From: Flavobacterium psychrophilum
GTDB taxonomy: Bacteria > Bacteroidota > Bacteroidia > Flavobacteriales > Flavobacteriaceae
DNA length: 41,048 bases
Direction of reading: 5' to 3'
Assembly (NCBI GenBank): GCA_945905915.1
Contig: CAMDQL010000010.1
Location: forward strand, 1-41,048
A program made the translations under genes and the position numbers. Under the pieces are notes generated by a model, which searched no databases, was not told the DNA's origin, and worked only from the letters and a program-made list of their open reading frames with translations. Positions 1-7,625 of this stretch are shown piece after piece; position 1 is the first letter of the stretch, and every line of letters starts with the position of its first letter.

Positions 1-126
1 TCACAAATAGGCGATCGCGATCACGCTACTGTTTTACATGCTTGTAAAACTGTTGATAATTTAGTAGCTACCGACAAACAATTCAAAAAGTTTGTGGAGG
101 ACATCAACAAAAAACTTTCGCTGTAA
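1..126 (+). CDS. dnaA: DnaA chromosomal replication initiator, C-terminal end (5' partial)
   Basis: The window opens inside this gene; frame 1 gives 41 residues before a TAA stop. The peptide starts SQIGDRDHATVLHACKT, which matches the DnaA domain IV signature (GGRDHSTVLHA-type) that contacts the DnaA box through its helix-turn-helix. The remaining residues form the usual lysine-rich last helix. The rest of the gene, including the AAA+ domain, lies left of the window. DnaA binds and opens the replication origin. The phosphatase gene starts three bases after the stop, so the two are probably cotranscribed. Confidence 0.93.
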   Translation, partial: SQIGDRDHATVLHACKTVDNLVATDKQFKKFVEDINKKLSL

Positions 127-129
127 TCT

Positions 130-570
130 ATGCCGCTAAAAATCTTAATGGTTTGCTTGGGAAATATTTGTCGTTCTCCCCTTGCAGAGGGAATTATGCG
201 GTCAAAATTAACAGCAGATTATTATATTGATTCTGCAGGAACCGGAGGATGGCACGCTGGAGAAGCACCCGATAAGCGTTCGATTCAAACTGCATTAAAT
301 TACGATATCGATATCAGTAAACAAAGTGCCCGAAAATTTTCAATTACCGACTTTGATACTTTTGATTTAATTTATGTAATGGATCAATCCAATTACAAAG
401 ACGTTATAAATTTAGCTCCCAATGAAGCAGCAAAGTCAAAAGTTGCGCTAATTTTAGGTGATTCAAAAGAAGTTCCAGACCCATATTATGGAACTCTAGA
501 AGATTTTGAACAGGTATATCATTTGTTAAACCAAGCTTGTGAAGAAATTGCAAGAAAACTTAAGCAATAA
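130..570 (+). CDS. Low-molecular-weight protein-tyrosine-phosphatase
   Basis: A 146-residue cytoplasmic phosphatase of the LMW-PTP family. The N-terminal P-loop is the CX5RS signature CLGNICRS (Cys9 nucleophile, Arg15 phosphate binding). The general-acid loop is DPYYG (Asp117). Length is typical for the family. It hydrolyses phosphotyrosine; in other bacteria relatives act on tyrosine kinases that control exopolysaccharide export, but no such kinase is visible here, so the substrate is unknown. It starts three bases after dnaA and ends one base before the next start, which suggests a translationally linked dnaA-phosphatase-methyltransferase unit. Confidence 0.93.
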   Translation: MPLKILMVCLGNICRSPLAEGIMRSKLTADYYIDSAGTGGWHAGEAPDKRSIQTALNYDIDISKQSARKFSITDFDTFDLIYVMDQSNYKDVINLAPNEAAKSKVALILGDSKEVPDPYYGTLEDFEQVYHLLNQACEEIARKLKQ

Positions 571-571
571 A

Positions 572-1306
572 ATGAATTCTACATCCTACGGTAAGCTCTA
601 CTTAATTCCTATAACCTTATCTAATCCAGGAGAAACTTCAGTTGTTCCCGAAGATGTTTTACCACAAACTGTTAAAAGAGTAATTAATTTTATTGATTAC
701 TACATCGTTGAGAATGAAAAAACAGCTCGTAAATTCATCAAAAGCATTCATCCAGATAAAAAACAACCCGATTTAAAAATAAACACCTTAAATAAACACA
801 CCGAAATTTCAGCCCATCATGAATTTATTCAACCATTGCTAAATGGTAAGAACATTGGTTTAATGAGTGAATCTGGTTGCCCTGGAATTGCTGATCCGGG
901 TGCAGTTATTGTAAAATTAGCTCATGAAAAAGGAATTCAAGTAGTACCGTTAGTGGGTCCTAGCTCCATTTTATTAGCCCTTATGGCAAGTGGCATGAAT
1001 GGTCAAAGTTTCGCTTTTAACGGTTATTTACCTATCGACAAAAACGATAAAAAACAAGCGCTTAAAATGTATGAGCGCCTATCTCAAGAGAAAAATCAGA
1101 CCCAATTGTTTATTGAAACGCCTTATCGAAATAATAAATTGATGGAAGATTTATTGCAATTATTGCAACCAAGCACCCTTTTATGTGTTGCCTGCGATAT
1201 TACTTTACCAACTGAATTTATTAAAACAAAAACCATTAACGAATGGAAAAAAGAAAAGGCCGATTTACATAATCGACCTTGTATTTTTATAATTCACAAA
1301 ATGTAA
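572..1306 (+). CDS. Short RsmI-like SAM-dependent methyltransferase (tetrapyrrole methylase fold)
   Basis: The 244-residue product belongs to the tetrapyrrole methylase/RsmI fold. The family's SDAGTPGISDPG loop is present as SESGCPGIADPG (residues 99-110), followed by GPSS (129-132) and the SGMNGQSFAFNGYLP segment that matches the SGLPTDRFxFEGFLP block of RsmI. RsmI 2'-O-methylates C1402 of 16S rRNA. This protein is shorter than RsmI (usually about 280 residues), lacks the C-terminal extension, and has VENEKTAR where RsmI has AEDTR, so it is probably a paralog with a different target. An upstream in-frame ATG at 539 lies inside the phosphatase gene; the ATG at 572 fits the family start and leaves a one-base gap. 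The stop is one base from the convergent lysozyme-like gene. Confidence 0.8.
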   Translation: MNSTSYGKLYLIPITLSNPGETSVVPEDVLPQTVKRVINFIDYYIVENEKTARKFIKSIHPDKKQPDLKINTLNKHTEISAHHEFIQPLLNGKNIGLMSESGCPGIADPGAVIVKLAHEKGIQVVPLVGPSSILLALMASGMNGQSFAFNGYLPIDKNDKKQALKMYERLSQEKNQTQLFIETPYRNNKLMEDLLQLLQPSTLLCVACDITLPTEFIKTKTINEWKKEKADLHNRPCIFIIHKM

Positions 1307-1307
1307 T

Positions 1308-1949
1308 TTATTCTAAATTTACTTTTGCCTCTGCATCAGCTTCAATATGCGAAATATCGTATCCGGCAAATTTTCTTATGTAACTAGATAATGAAGTTCC
1401 AAAACCATCTCTAAAACCTCTACGTCCATTACTTCTCAGGTATTTTTTGACAGAACCCGCACCACCAAGATGAGCAGCAGCAAGTAACCCTGATTCTGTA
1501 ATTTCAACGCCATTAATAACTCTGCCTGAATATTTTTCAATTTCTTTTCTTAAAATCCACTTGTGACGAGCAATTAGAGCATTAAATGCTTTGTCTTGCC
1601 AATTACTGTTCTGTAAAAACTCTTGAAAATCGTAGATACCCACAGTGCGAAGTGCACTTTTTCCGAATTGATACTTACCCATATATCCATAAGGATTAAC
1701 TAAGTGTATCATACCTCTAGACTCTTTGTAAGCCATTTTCTGGGCAAAACCGAGGAATGTTTTCCCAATAAGTGGCACTTTTATAGCCACTTCATCGTTT
1801 TCAAATTGATTCGGAACATGGTAAACCATTATTTCGTTATCGTCTAGATGAAAACCTTCTATTTTTTCTGCTTCAATGGTTATAAAACCAGAAGAAACTA
1901 CTAATACTAGGAATGTCAATCCTAAAATGTATGACCCTTTTTTTATCAT
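1308..1949 (-). CDS. Secreted or membrane-anchored lysozyme/transglycosylase-like protein
   Basis: 213 residues. A hydrophobic segment at about residues 8-24 acts as a signal peptide or anchor. The core resembles the soluble lytic transglycosylase/lysozyme fold: AYKESRG (Glu76 in the place of the catalytic acid) followed by GYMGKYQFGKSAL, which resembles the GxxQF segment after the catalytic Glu, and later LLAAAHLGGAGSVKKYL. It is likely to cleave or bind peptidoglycan in the periplasm; which of the two is inferred. No LysM or other binding module is visible. It is separated from mltG by 158 bases and has its own promoter element (TATATTTG), so it is probably its own unit. It converges on the methyltransferase gene with a one-base gap and no clear terminator hairpin between them. 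Confidence 0.7.
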   Translation of the reverse strand: MIKKGSYILGLTFLVLVVSSGFITIEAEKIEGFHLDDNEIMVYHVPNQFENDEVAIKVPLIGKTFLGFAQKMAYKESRGMIHLVNPYGYMGKYQFGKSALRTVGIYDFQEFLQNSNWQDKAFNALIARHKWILRKEIEKYSGRVINGVEITESGLLAAAHLGGAGSVKKYLRSNGRRGFRDGFGTSLSSYIRKFAGYDISHIEADAEAKVNLE

Positions 1950-1995
1950 TAAATGTTATTTCTCAGCGTCTGTCACCCATCTGAAATTACCGGGA

Positions 1996-2003
1996 CAAAT
2001 ATA
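1996..2003 (-). promoter_or_regulatory. Promoter -7 element of the lysozyme-like gene
   Basis: TATATTTG on the minus strand matches the Bacteroidetes -7 consensus TAnnTTTG and lies 47 bases upstream of the start codon. No TTG is evident at the expected -33 position, where the sequence is a T-run. Confidence 0.5.
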
Positions 2004-2107
2004 CGAAAAAAAATATAATATTGATTTACAGAGTGTTAATATTTTCTAAAAGTAAATATGAAGTCTTTTATAGTACTATTAATACTAAAAATTAGTTCCT
2101 TTAAAAT

Positions 2108-3148
2108 TTACAATTTAATACCCAATTTGTTTACCCAAGTTGCATACTTTTTGGCATTAATCATATGTGCTTCATAAGTAGTTTCAAAAGAATGATATCC
2201 TGGTCTATTTGGATCGGCACAAAAATAAATAAAGTTGTGTTTTTCAGCATTCAAAACGGCATCAATAGCAGAAATATCAGGCATTGCAATAGGTCCGGGC
2301 GGCAAACCTTTATTAATATAGGTATTATATGAAGACTTTACAAAAAGATTACTACCTCCTACTCGTTTTATGACCTGGTCAAAATCACCCGATTTTTCTT
2401 TAATTGCATAAATCACAGTAGGATCGGCTTGCAAAGGCATATCTTGTTGAATTCGATTTAAATAAGCTCCAGCAACTCTTGGTCGTTCATCTGCTTTTAC
2501 CGTTTCTTTATGCACAATAGATGCTAATGTATAGACTTGTGCAGGAGTCATATTGAGTGCTTTTGCTTTTGCTAATCGTTCTGCATTCCAAAATTTCTTA
2601 TGCTCTTTAGCCATTTTATCTGCGATTTTTTTTGCTGAAACATTCCAATAAAATTCATAACTATTTGGAATAAATAGCGTTAATGCAGTTTCTTTAGTCA
2701 ATCCATTTTCTAACAGAAAAGATTCATTTGTAAATGCTTGATTTAATGCTAATGTATCAGGCTCTATTTGGGTTGCTAATCGTAGCATTAATTTTGTTAG
2801 TGTTTCTTGATTATTAAAAGCAACGTTTACCGGAACATTTAATCGCAAACTTCTTACCATGTCAAAACTGGTCATGTCTCTTTTAAACAAAAACTTTCCT
2901 GATTTTACATTAGTACTGTAATTTCTTGAAGTAGCAACAAAATCAAATTTTTCAAAATCTTTAACGAGTGGACTCACTATTTCTTTTACTTGTTCATAAT
3001 TTGCATCTGTAGGAATATAAACATACACTTCTTCTTGAGAAAATTGGGTATTATGTGTAAATGCTTTTATATAAACATACACTCCTATAATTGAAGCTAC
3101 TACAATTCCTGCAACCGCTATAATTGAAATTATTTTTTTTGTATTCAA
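2108..3148 (-). CDS. mltG: Endolytic transglycosylase MltG (YceG-like)
   Basis: 346 residues. An N-terminal membrane anchor (about residues 5-27) is followed by the YceG domain. The family signature is present as LASIVHKETVKADERPRVAGAYLNR-type sequence (about 208-232, Glu215), then MPLQADPTVIYAI and the Pro-rich GLPPGPIAMPD segment; the C-terminus has the usual FxADPNRPGYHSFETTYEAH block. MltG cleaves nascent glycan strands at the outer face of the inner membrane and is thought to set strand length. It is the last gene of a dapF-GNAT-mltG run with gaps of 28 and 19 bases. In the ASIVxKE motif the variable position is His, whereas many homologs have Glu there. Confidence 0.93.
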   Translation of the reverse strand: MNTKKIISIIAVAGIVVASIIGVYVYIKAFTHNTQFSQEEVYVYIPTDANYEQVKEIVSPLVKDFEKFDFVATSRNYSTNVKSGKFLFKRDMTSFDMVRSLRLNVPVNVAFNNQETLTKLMLRLATQIEPDTLALNQAFTNESFLLENGLTKETALTLFIPNSYEFYWNVSAKKIADKMAKEHKKFWNAERLAKAKALNMTPAQVYTLASIVHKETVKADERPRVAGAYLNRIQQDMPLQADPTVIYAIKEKSGDFDQVIKRVGGSNLFVKSSYNTYINKGLPPGPIAMPDISAIDAVLNAEKHNFIYFCADPNRPGYHSFETTYEAHMINAKKYATWVNKLGIKL

Positions 3149-3167
3149 TGGAAATGAATTTAATTTG

Positions 3168-3692
3168 TTATTGAATTAATTGAAAAAGAAGTTCATCTTT
3201 AAAACAGTTTTGTACTTTATTCCAATCTTTTTTTATTCCTATTTTTTGGAAGCCAAATTTAGTAAAAAGTTGCAAACTAATTTCGTTATCACTACCAATA
3301 TTTGCATACAATTGATGTAATTGTAATTGTTGAAATGAATAATTAATAATCAACTCTAATGCTTCTGAACCAATGCCTTTATTTCGACTTTCAAGATCTG
3401 CAATTACTAAACCTAAACCTGCCCTACTATTTTTTGGATCAAAATCAAATAAATCGATTAATCCAATTGCTTTTTGAGAGTCATTTAAACAAATAGCCAA
3501 TCGCAATTGCTTTGCCACATAAATATCTTGATGTGCATTTTCTAAATACTGCTTAATTAAAAACCGACTGTATGGCGTTTGCGTGTTGCTTACTTCCCAC
3601 ACCGATTCATTATTTTCAATAGCATAGACAAACTCCAAATCTTCGGGTTCGAGTGCTCTTAGATATATGTTGGTCCCTTTTAAAGTTATCAT
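3168..3692 (-). CDS. GNAT-family N-acetyltransferase (RimJ/RimL type)
   Basis: 174 residues with the RimJ/RimL-like acetyltransferase layout: an N-terminal MITLKGTNIYLRALEPEDLEFVY start, a central beta-strand ending in GLGLVIADLESRNKGIGSEAL (acetyl-CoA binding motif A, RNKGIGSEA), and the terminal LFTKFGFQKIGIKKD strand. The family transfers acetyl from acetyl-CoA to amines, including ribosomal protein N-termini, amino sugars and small molecules; the substrate cannot be told from sequence. It sits between dapF and mltG in a compact operon, which allows a role in envelope or amino-acid metabolism but does not prove one. Confidence 0.85.
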   Translation of the reverse strand: MITLKGTNIYLRALEPEDLEFVYAIENNESVWEVSNTQTPYSRFLIKQYLENAHQDIYVAKQLRLAICLNDSQKAIGLIDLFDFDPKNSRAGLGLVIADLESRNKGIGSEALELIINYSFQQLQLHQLYANIGSDNEISLQLFTKFGFQKIGIKKDWNKVQNCFKDELLFQLIQ

Positions 3693-3720
3693 GATAAGTA
3701 CAAAAATTATTAATCTTGAA

Positions 3721-4509
3721 TCAAATAGCTAAATCAATCATTCCTTCAAAAACAAATGTAGCCGGACCCACTAAAAAAACATCGGAATAAACTCCATTAT
3801 TTTCTTTAAATTGAACACTGAGTTTTCCACCTTCTACTTGTAAATCAATTGAATTACTTTTGGTTTTATCCATATGATGCATTGCTATTGCAACTGCTGT
3901 AGCACCAGTTCCGCATGATAAAGTTTCATCTTCAACACCTCTTTCGTATGTTCTTACTACAAAAATGTCGTTTTCTAGTTGATGCACAAAATTAATATTA
4001 CTTCCTGCTTTTCCGTACAAATCTGAATAGCGTATTTTTGCGCCTTCAGTTTTAACATCCAAATTTTTTAAATCCGAAACTAATTGAACATGATGTGGCG
4101 AACCGGTATTTAGAAACGAATAATCTTGATGAACTGCAATCCTATCAACATCTTTCATTTGTAACGAAATCAATTCATCCTCAATGATTTTTGCATAATG
4201 ATATCCATCAACAGCTTCAAATTTGGCTGTAGCTTCAATAATTCCAAGTTGTTTCGCAAAAGCCACTAAACATCTTCCGCCATTACCACACATCGAACTT
4301 TCGTTTCCATCGGAATTAAAATATACCATTTTAAAATCATAAGTAGTATGATTCTCTAATAATATCAGCCCATCGGCACCTATTCCAAAACGTCGATCAC
4401 ACAATTGCTCAATAAGCTGCGAATTTTCTTTTGGAAAAATATCCAATCGATTATCGACCATGATAAAATCGTTTCCTGTTCCTTGGTATTTATAGAATGT
4501 AAGTTGCAT
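3721..4509 (-). CDS. dapF: Diaminopimelate epimerase
   Basis: 262 residues. DapF interconverts LL- and meso-diaminopimelate in the cytoplasm, supplying lysine synthesis and the peptidoglycan cross-linking residue. Both catalytic cysteines are present: Cys74 in MCGNGGRC and Cys199 in SCGTGATA. The N-terminal FYKYQGTGNDFIMVDN and the central NxGSPHHV segment are also family signatures. It is the first gene of the dapF-GNAT-mltG run. Its promoter faces that of htrA across a 123-base intergenic region that holds three GTTAAA boxes. Confidence 0.97.
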   Translation of the reverse strand: MQLTFYKYQGTGNDFIMVDNRLDIFPKENSQLIEQLCDRRFGIGADGLILLENHTTYDFKMVYFNSDGNESSMCGNGGRCLVAFAKQLGIIEATAKFEAVDGYHYAKIIEDELISLQMKDVDRIAVHQDYSFLNTGSPHHVQLVSDLKNLDVKTEGAKIRYSDLYGKAGSNINFVHQLENDIFVVRTYERGVEDETLSCGTGATAVAIAMHHMDKTKSNSIDLQVEGGKLSVQFKENNGVYSDVFLVGPATFVFEGMIDLAI

Positions 4510-4527
4510 CTCCTAAATTAATTTATA

Positions 4528-4535
4528 CAAAAGTA
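4528..4535 (-). promoter_or_regulatory. Promoter -7 element of the dapF operon
   Basis: TACTTTTG on the minus strand, 18 bases upstream of the dapF start, matches TAnnTTTG exactly. At the -33 distance (19 bases) there is TTT rather than TTG. Confidence 0.5.
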
Positions 4536-4550
4536 CAAATATTAATAAGA

Positions 4551-4578
4551 TGTTAAACATTGTTAAACGAGCGTTAAA
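4551..4578. repeat. Three direct GTTAAA boxes at 10-11 base spacing
   Basis: GTTAAA occurs at 4552, 4562 and 4573, the first two inside a repeated TGTTAAAC. The spacing is one helical turn each time. The array lies between the divergent dapF and htrA promoters, just upstream of both -7 elements, where an operator would sit. No binding protein can be named. Confidence 0.45.
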
Positions 4579-4604
4579 GTGATTTTTTAAATAAAAAATG
4601 TTTT

Positions 4605-4612
4605 TAAATTTG
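4605..4612 (+). promoter_or_regulatory. Promoter -7 element of htrA
   Basis: TAAATTTG matches TAnnTTTG and lies 20 bases before the htrA start codon. The expected -33 region is a T-run without a clear TTG. Confidence 0.45.
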
Positions 4613-4632
4613 GTAAACAAAAATGAAAAATT

Positions 4633-6006
4633 ATGAGAAAATTTGGAAGTTTATTACTAGTATCACTCCTTAGTGGAGGTGTAACATTAGGTGCTTACAA
4701 ATTATTTTTGGAGCCCAATACCGCAAGTAAAATAACCCTTGCAAGCCCTAATTATGCTAAAAATGTTAGTTTAGGTGCAGAGAACATCGATTTTACGACA
4801 GCTGCAGAAAACACCATTCATGCAGTGGTTCACGTAAAAAATAAAACCGTTTCAAAAATTCCGGTTATGGATTTCATTTATGGTTATCGAGGTGATCGTG
4901 AACAAACGCAAATTGGAACAGGTTCAGGAGTTATTATTACCGAAGACGGTTATATCGTAACTAATAATCACGTTATTCAAGATGCAACCGAACTAGAAGT
5001 TACCCTAAATAACAACAAATCGTATCAGGCAAAATTAGTAGGAACCGACTCAAAAATGGACATTGCCTTATTAAAAATTGAGGCCGATGAAAAATTACCC
5101 TATACTGTTTTTGGTGATTCAGACGAAATTAAAGTGGGCGAATGGGTTTTGGCAGTAGGAAATCCGTATAACTTAAATTCTACCGTTACCGCCGGAATTA
5201 TTTCCGCAAAAGCGAGAAATTTAGCTAATGACGGCATACAATCATTCATTCAAACCGATGCCGCTGTAAATCCTGGAAATAGCGGTGGCGCCTTAGTAAA
5301 TACAAGAGGTGAGTTAATAGGAATAAATACCATGATTTCTTCTCCAACAGGAAGTTATGCTGGGTATTCCTTTGCTGTTCCTTCGAATGTTACTCGAAAA
5401 ATAATTGAAGACCTAATGCAGTTTGGAAACGTTCAACGTGGTGTTCTTGGAATTGAAGGTGGCGAAATGAATTCTAATTATGCAAAAGAAATTGGCGTAA
5501 AAGAAACGCAAGGATTTTATATCAATAAAATAACTAAAAATTCGGGTGCCGAAAAAGCAGGATTACAAAAAGGAGATATTATTGTGCAATTAGACGATAA
5601 AAAAATCAATGGTTTTGCTGAATTAACCGCCTATATAAACACCAAAAGACCAAATGACGTAGTTCAGGTGCGTATCATAAGAGACGAAAAAGAAAAAACA
5701 ATTCAAGTTAAGTTATCCAAAAAAGAACTCTTAAACTATGAATTTAACGGCATTGAATTTGAAGATATTGATGCTGATGATAAAAAGAAATTTAGAATTA
5801 AAGAAGGTGTTAAAATTAAAACACTATCCAACCCCGATTATACCGAATATGCCAATTTATTAAATGGAGCCATTATTTTAAGTATCGATGGGCAAAAAGC
5901 AAAAGATATGGAAACGGTTTCTAGTTATTTAGCTAAGAAAGAAAATCAAAAAGCGCAGTATCAAATTATCACAAAAAACGGACAAATGTATAGCATCATT
6001 ATGTAG
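4633..6006 (+). CDS. HtrA/Deg-family periplasmic serine protease
   Basis: 457 residues. An N-terminal hydrophobic segment (about residues 5-22) directs it to the periplasm as a signal peptide or anchor. The trypsin-like domain has the full triad: His113 (TNNHVI), Asp143 (MDIALLKIE) and Ser217 (GNSGGALV). A PDZ domain follows at about 270-360 (GVLGI, AGLQKGDIIVQLDDKKI) and a second, more divergent PDZ-like segment at about 375-457 (LLNGAIILSIDGQKA). The family degrades or refolds misfolded envelope proteins. It is a single-gene unit with its own -7 element upstream and a strong hairpin terminator downstream. The divergent neighbour is dapF. Confidence 0.93.
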   Translation: MRKFGSLLLVSLLSGGVTLGAYKLFLEPNTASKITLASPNYAKNVSLGAENIDFTTAAENTIHAVVHVKNKTVSKIPVMDFIYGYRGDREQTQIGTGSGVIITEDGYIVTNNHVIQDATELEVTLNNNKSYQAKLVGTDSKMDIALLKIEADEKLPYTVFGDSDEIKVGEWVLAVGNPYNLNSTVTAGIISAKARNLANDGIQSFIQTDAAVNPGNSGGALVNTRGELIGINTMISSPTGSYAGYSFAVPSNVTRKIIEDLMQFGNVQRGVLGIEGGEMNSNYAKEIGVKETQGFYINKITKNSGAEKAGLQKGDIIVQLDDKKINGFAELTAYINTKRPNDVVQVRIIRDEKEKTIQVKLSKKELLNYEFNGIEFEDIDADDKKKFRIKEGVKIKTLSNPDYTEYANLLNGAIILSIDGQKAKDMETVSSYLAKKENQKAQYQIITKNGQMYSIIM

Positions 6007-6027
6007 TTTTTAATTCAACATGAGTAT

Positions 6028-6064
6028 AAAAACCAGTCTCCAAAAAAAAGACTGGTTTTTTTTG
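6028..6064 (+). terminator. Rho-independent terminator after htrA
   Basis: An inverted repeat AAAACCAGTCT / AGACTGGTTTT with an A-rich loop is followed by a run of eight or more T. It lies 22 bases after the htrA stop. Confidence 0.85.
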
Positions 6065-6096
6065 TGAAAAAATTTTACGAAAACGTTTGAAATCTA

Positions 6097-6104
6097 TACT
6101 TTTG
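6097..6104 (+). promoter_or_regulatory. Promoter -7 element of the long GAPDH gene
   Basis: TACTTTTG followed by C matches the TAnnTTTG consensus and lies 28 bases before the start codon. The -33 region is weak. Confidence 0.5.
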
Positions 6105-6132
6105 CACTCTTTAACATACAATTCCAAATTTC

Positions 6133-7581
6133 ATGAACAACACAACTTTATACGAAAAAGAAATTGCTTTTCAGACAGATCGAAGAAAAGCGGGTGTCGA
6201 ATTTATTAAAATCATAAGTGATTTATGGTTTGACAAATCGATTGAACTCGTATTATTTCGAAATCAATTAATTGACAAAAATGTCAGTGAAATCATTAAC
6301 TTACATGAATATGCCGTTGCATTTGTAGGTAAACCTATTAACGTTTTTGATTCGGTAGAATTAGCAAATGCCATTGTAGACTTAGACCTTCCGCCATCTC
6401 GTATTGATATTGGAAAATTAACCTATGAATATCATTTAGAAGATAACAAATATAATGATGCCAAAGCCTTTGTAATTGACAAGTTAAAAAATGCCAAAAA
6501 CTTTCATGAAATCAAACCAAAAGATGTGGTTTTATATGGATTTGGTAGAATTGGACGTTTATTAGCGCGCGAAATGATGTCAAAAATTGGAAAAGGACAA
6601 CAATTGCGCTTAAGAGCCATTGTAACTCGAGATAAAAATGACGCCGTTTTATTAGAAAAAAGAGCATCGTTATTACGATATGATTCAGTTCACGGTGATT
6701 TCCATGGTTCTGTTACAGCAGATCCCGAAAACAATGCGTTACTTATAAACGGCACTACTGTTCACATTATAACGGCAAATTCGCCAGAAGAAATAGATTA
6801 CACAACTTATGGAATTGAAGATGCCTTGGTTATCGACAATACGGGTGCTTTTACAACTGAAGAAGCATTGAAACGACACCTTAATTCAAAAGGCATTGAT
6901 AAAGTATTATTGACAGCACCAGGAAAAGGTGTGCCAAATATAGTTTATGGTGTAAATCATGACGAATATAGTCCAGATGAAGTTTCGATTTTTTCTGCAG
7001 CTTCGTGTACTACCAATGCGATTACGCCTATTTTAAAAGCTGTAGAAGATACTTTGGGTGTTGTAAAAGGCCATTTAGAAACCATTCACGCCTACACAAA
7101 TGATCAAAATTTAGTGGATAATATGCACAAAAAATACCGTAGAGGTCGTGCTGCAGCGTTAAACATGGTAATTACTGAAACTGGTGCAGGGAGCGCTGTT
7201 GCAAAAGCATTACCTAGCTTAACAGGAAAATTAACGTCTAATGCTATTCGAGTACCTGTTCCTAATGGTTCATTAGTCGTTTTAAACCTTGAAGTAGGCA
7301 AAAAAACTACCATTGCAGCGGTAAATAATATCATGAAAAAATATGCCTTAGAAGGCGAATTAGTGGAGCAAATTAAATATTCATTGAATAATGAATTGGT
7401 TTCTTCTGATATTGTAGGAACCTCAGCACCAGCCATCTTTGATAGTAACGCCACTATTGTTTCGGGAGACGGAAAAAACATCGTACTTTATGTATGGTAT
7501 GACAATGAATATGGCTATAGCCATCAAGTTATTCGCTTGGCAAAATATATTGCTAAAGTAAGACGATATACCTACTATTAG
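6133..7581 (+). CDS. Long-form glyceraldehyde-3-phosphate dehydrogenase
   Basis: 482 residues. The C-terminal roughly 350 residues are a complete GAPDH: NAD(P)-binding GFGRIGR (136-142), catalytic Cys292 in SCTTN, His319 in TIHAYTNDQ, the RGRAAALNMV phosphate-site loop and the WYDNEYGYS end. It oxidises glyceraldehyde-3-phosphate to 1,3-bisphosphoglycerate or runs the reverse reaction in gluconeogenesis. The first ~130 residues are an extension absent from ordinary ~335-residue GAPDHs; this long form is known in Bacteroidetes, and its special role is not established from sequence. It is monocistronic, with a promoter element upstream and a two-way terminator downstream. A shorter glycolytic GAPDH may exist elsewhere in the genome. 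Confidence 0.93.
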   Translation: MNNTTLYEKEIAFQTDRRKAGVEFIKIISDLWFDKSIELVLFRNQLIDKNVSEIINLHEYAVAFVGKPINVFDSVELANAIVDLDLPPSRIDIGKLTYEYHLEDNKYNDAKAFVIDKLKNAKNFHEIKPKDVVLYGFGRIGRLLAREMMSKIGKGQQLRLRAIVTRDKNDAVLLEKRASLLRYDSVHGDFHGSVTADPENNALLINGTTVHIITANSPEEIDYTTYGIEDALVIDNTGAFTTEEALKRHLNSKGIDKVLLTAPGKGVPNIVYGVNHDEYSPDEVSIFSAASCTTNAITPILKAVEDTLGVVKGHLETIHAYTNDQNLVDNMHKKYRRGRAAALNMVITETGAGSAVAKALPSLTGKLTSNAIRVPVPNGSLVVLNLEVGKKTTIAAVNNIMKKYALEGELVEQIKYSLNNELVSSDIVGTSAPAIFDSNATIVSGDGKNIVLYVWYDNEYGYSHQVIRLAKYIAKVRRYTYY

Positions 7582-7589
7582 TAGATTAA

Positions 7590-7617
7590 AAAAGCCAGAA
7601 TTGATTTCTGGCTTTTT
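7590..7617. terminator. Bidirectional terminator between GAPDH and permease genes
   Basis: A perfect hairpin AAAAGCCAGAA-TTGAT-TTCTGGCTTTT flanked by A and T runs lies between two convergent genes, so it can serve both strands. Confidence 0.85.
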
Positions 7618-7625
7618 TATTATAA

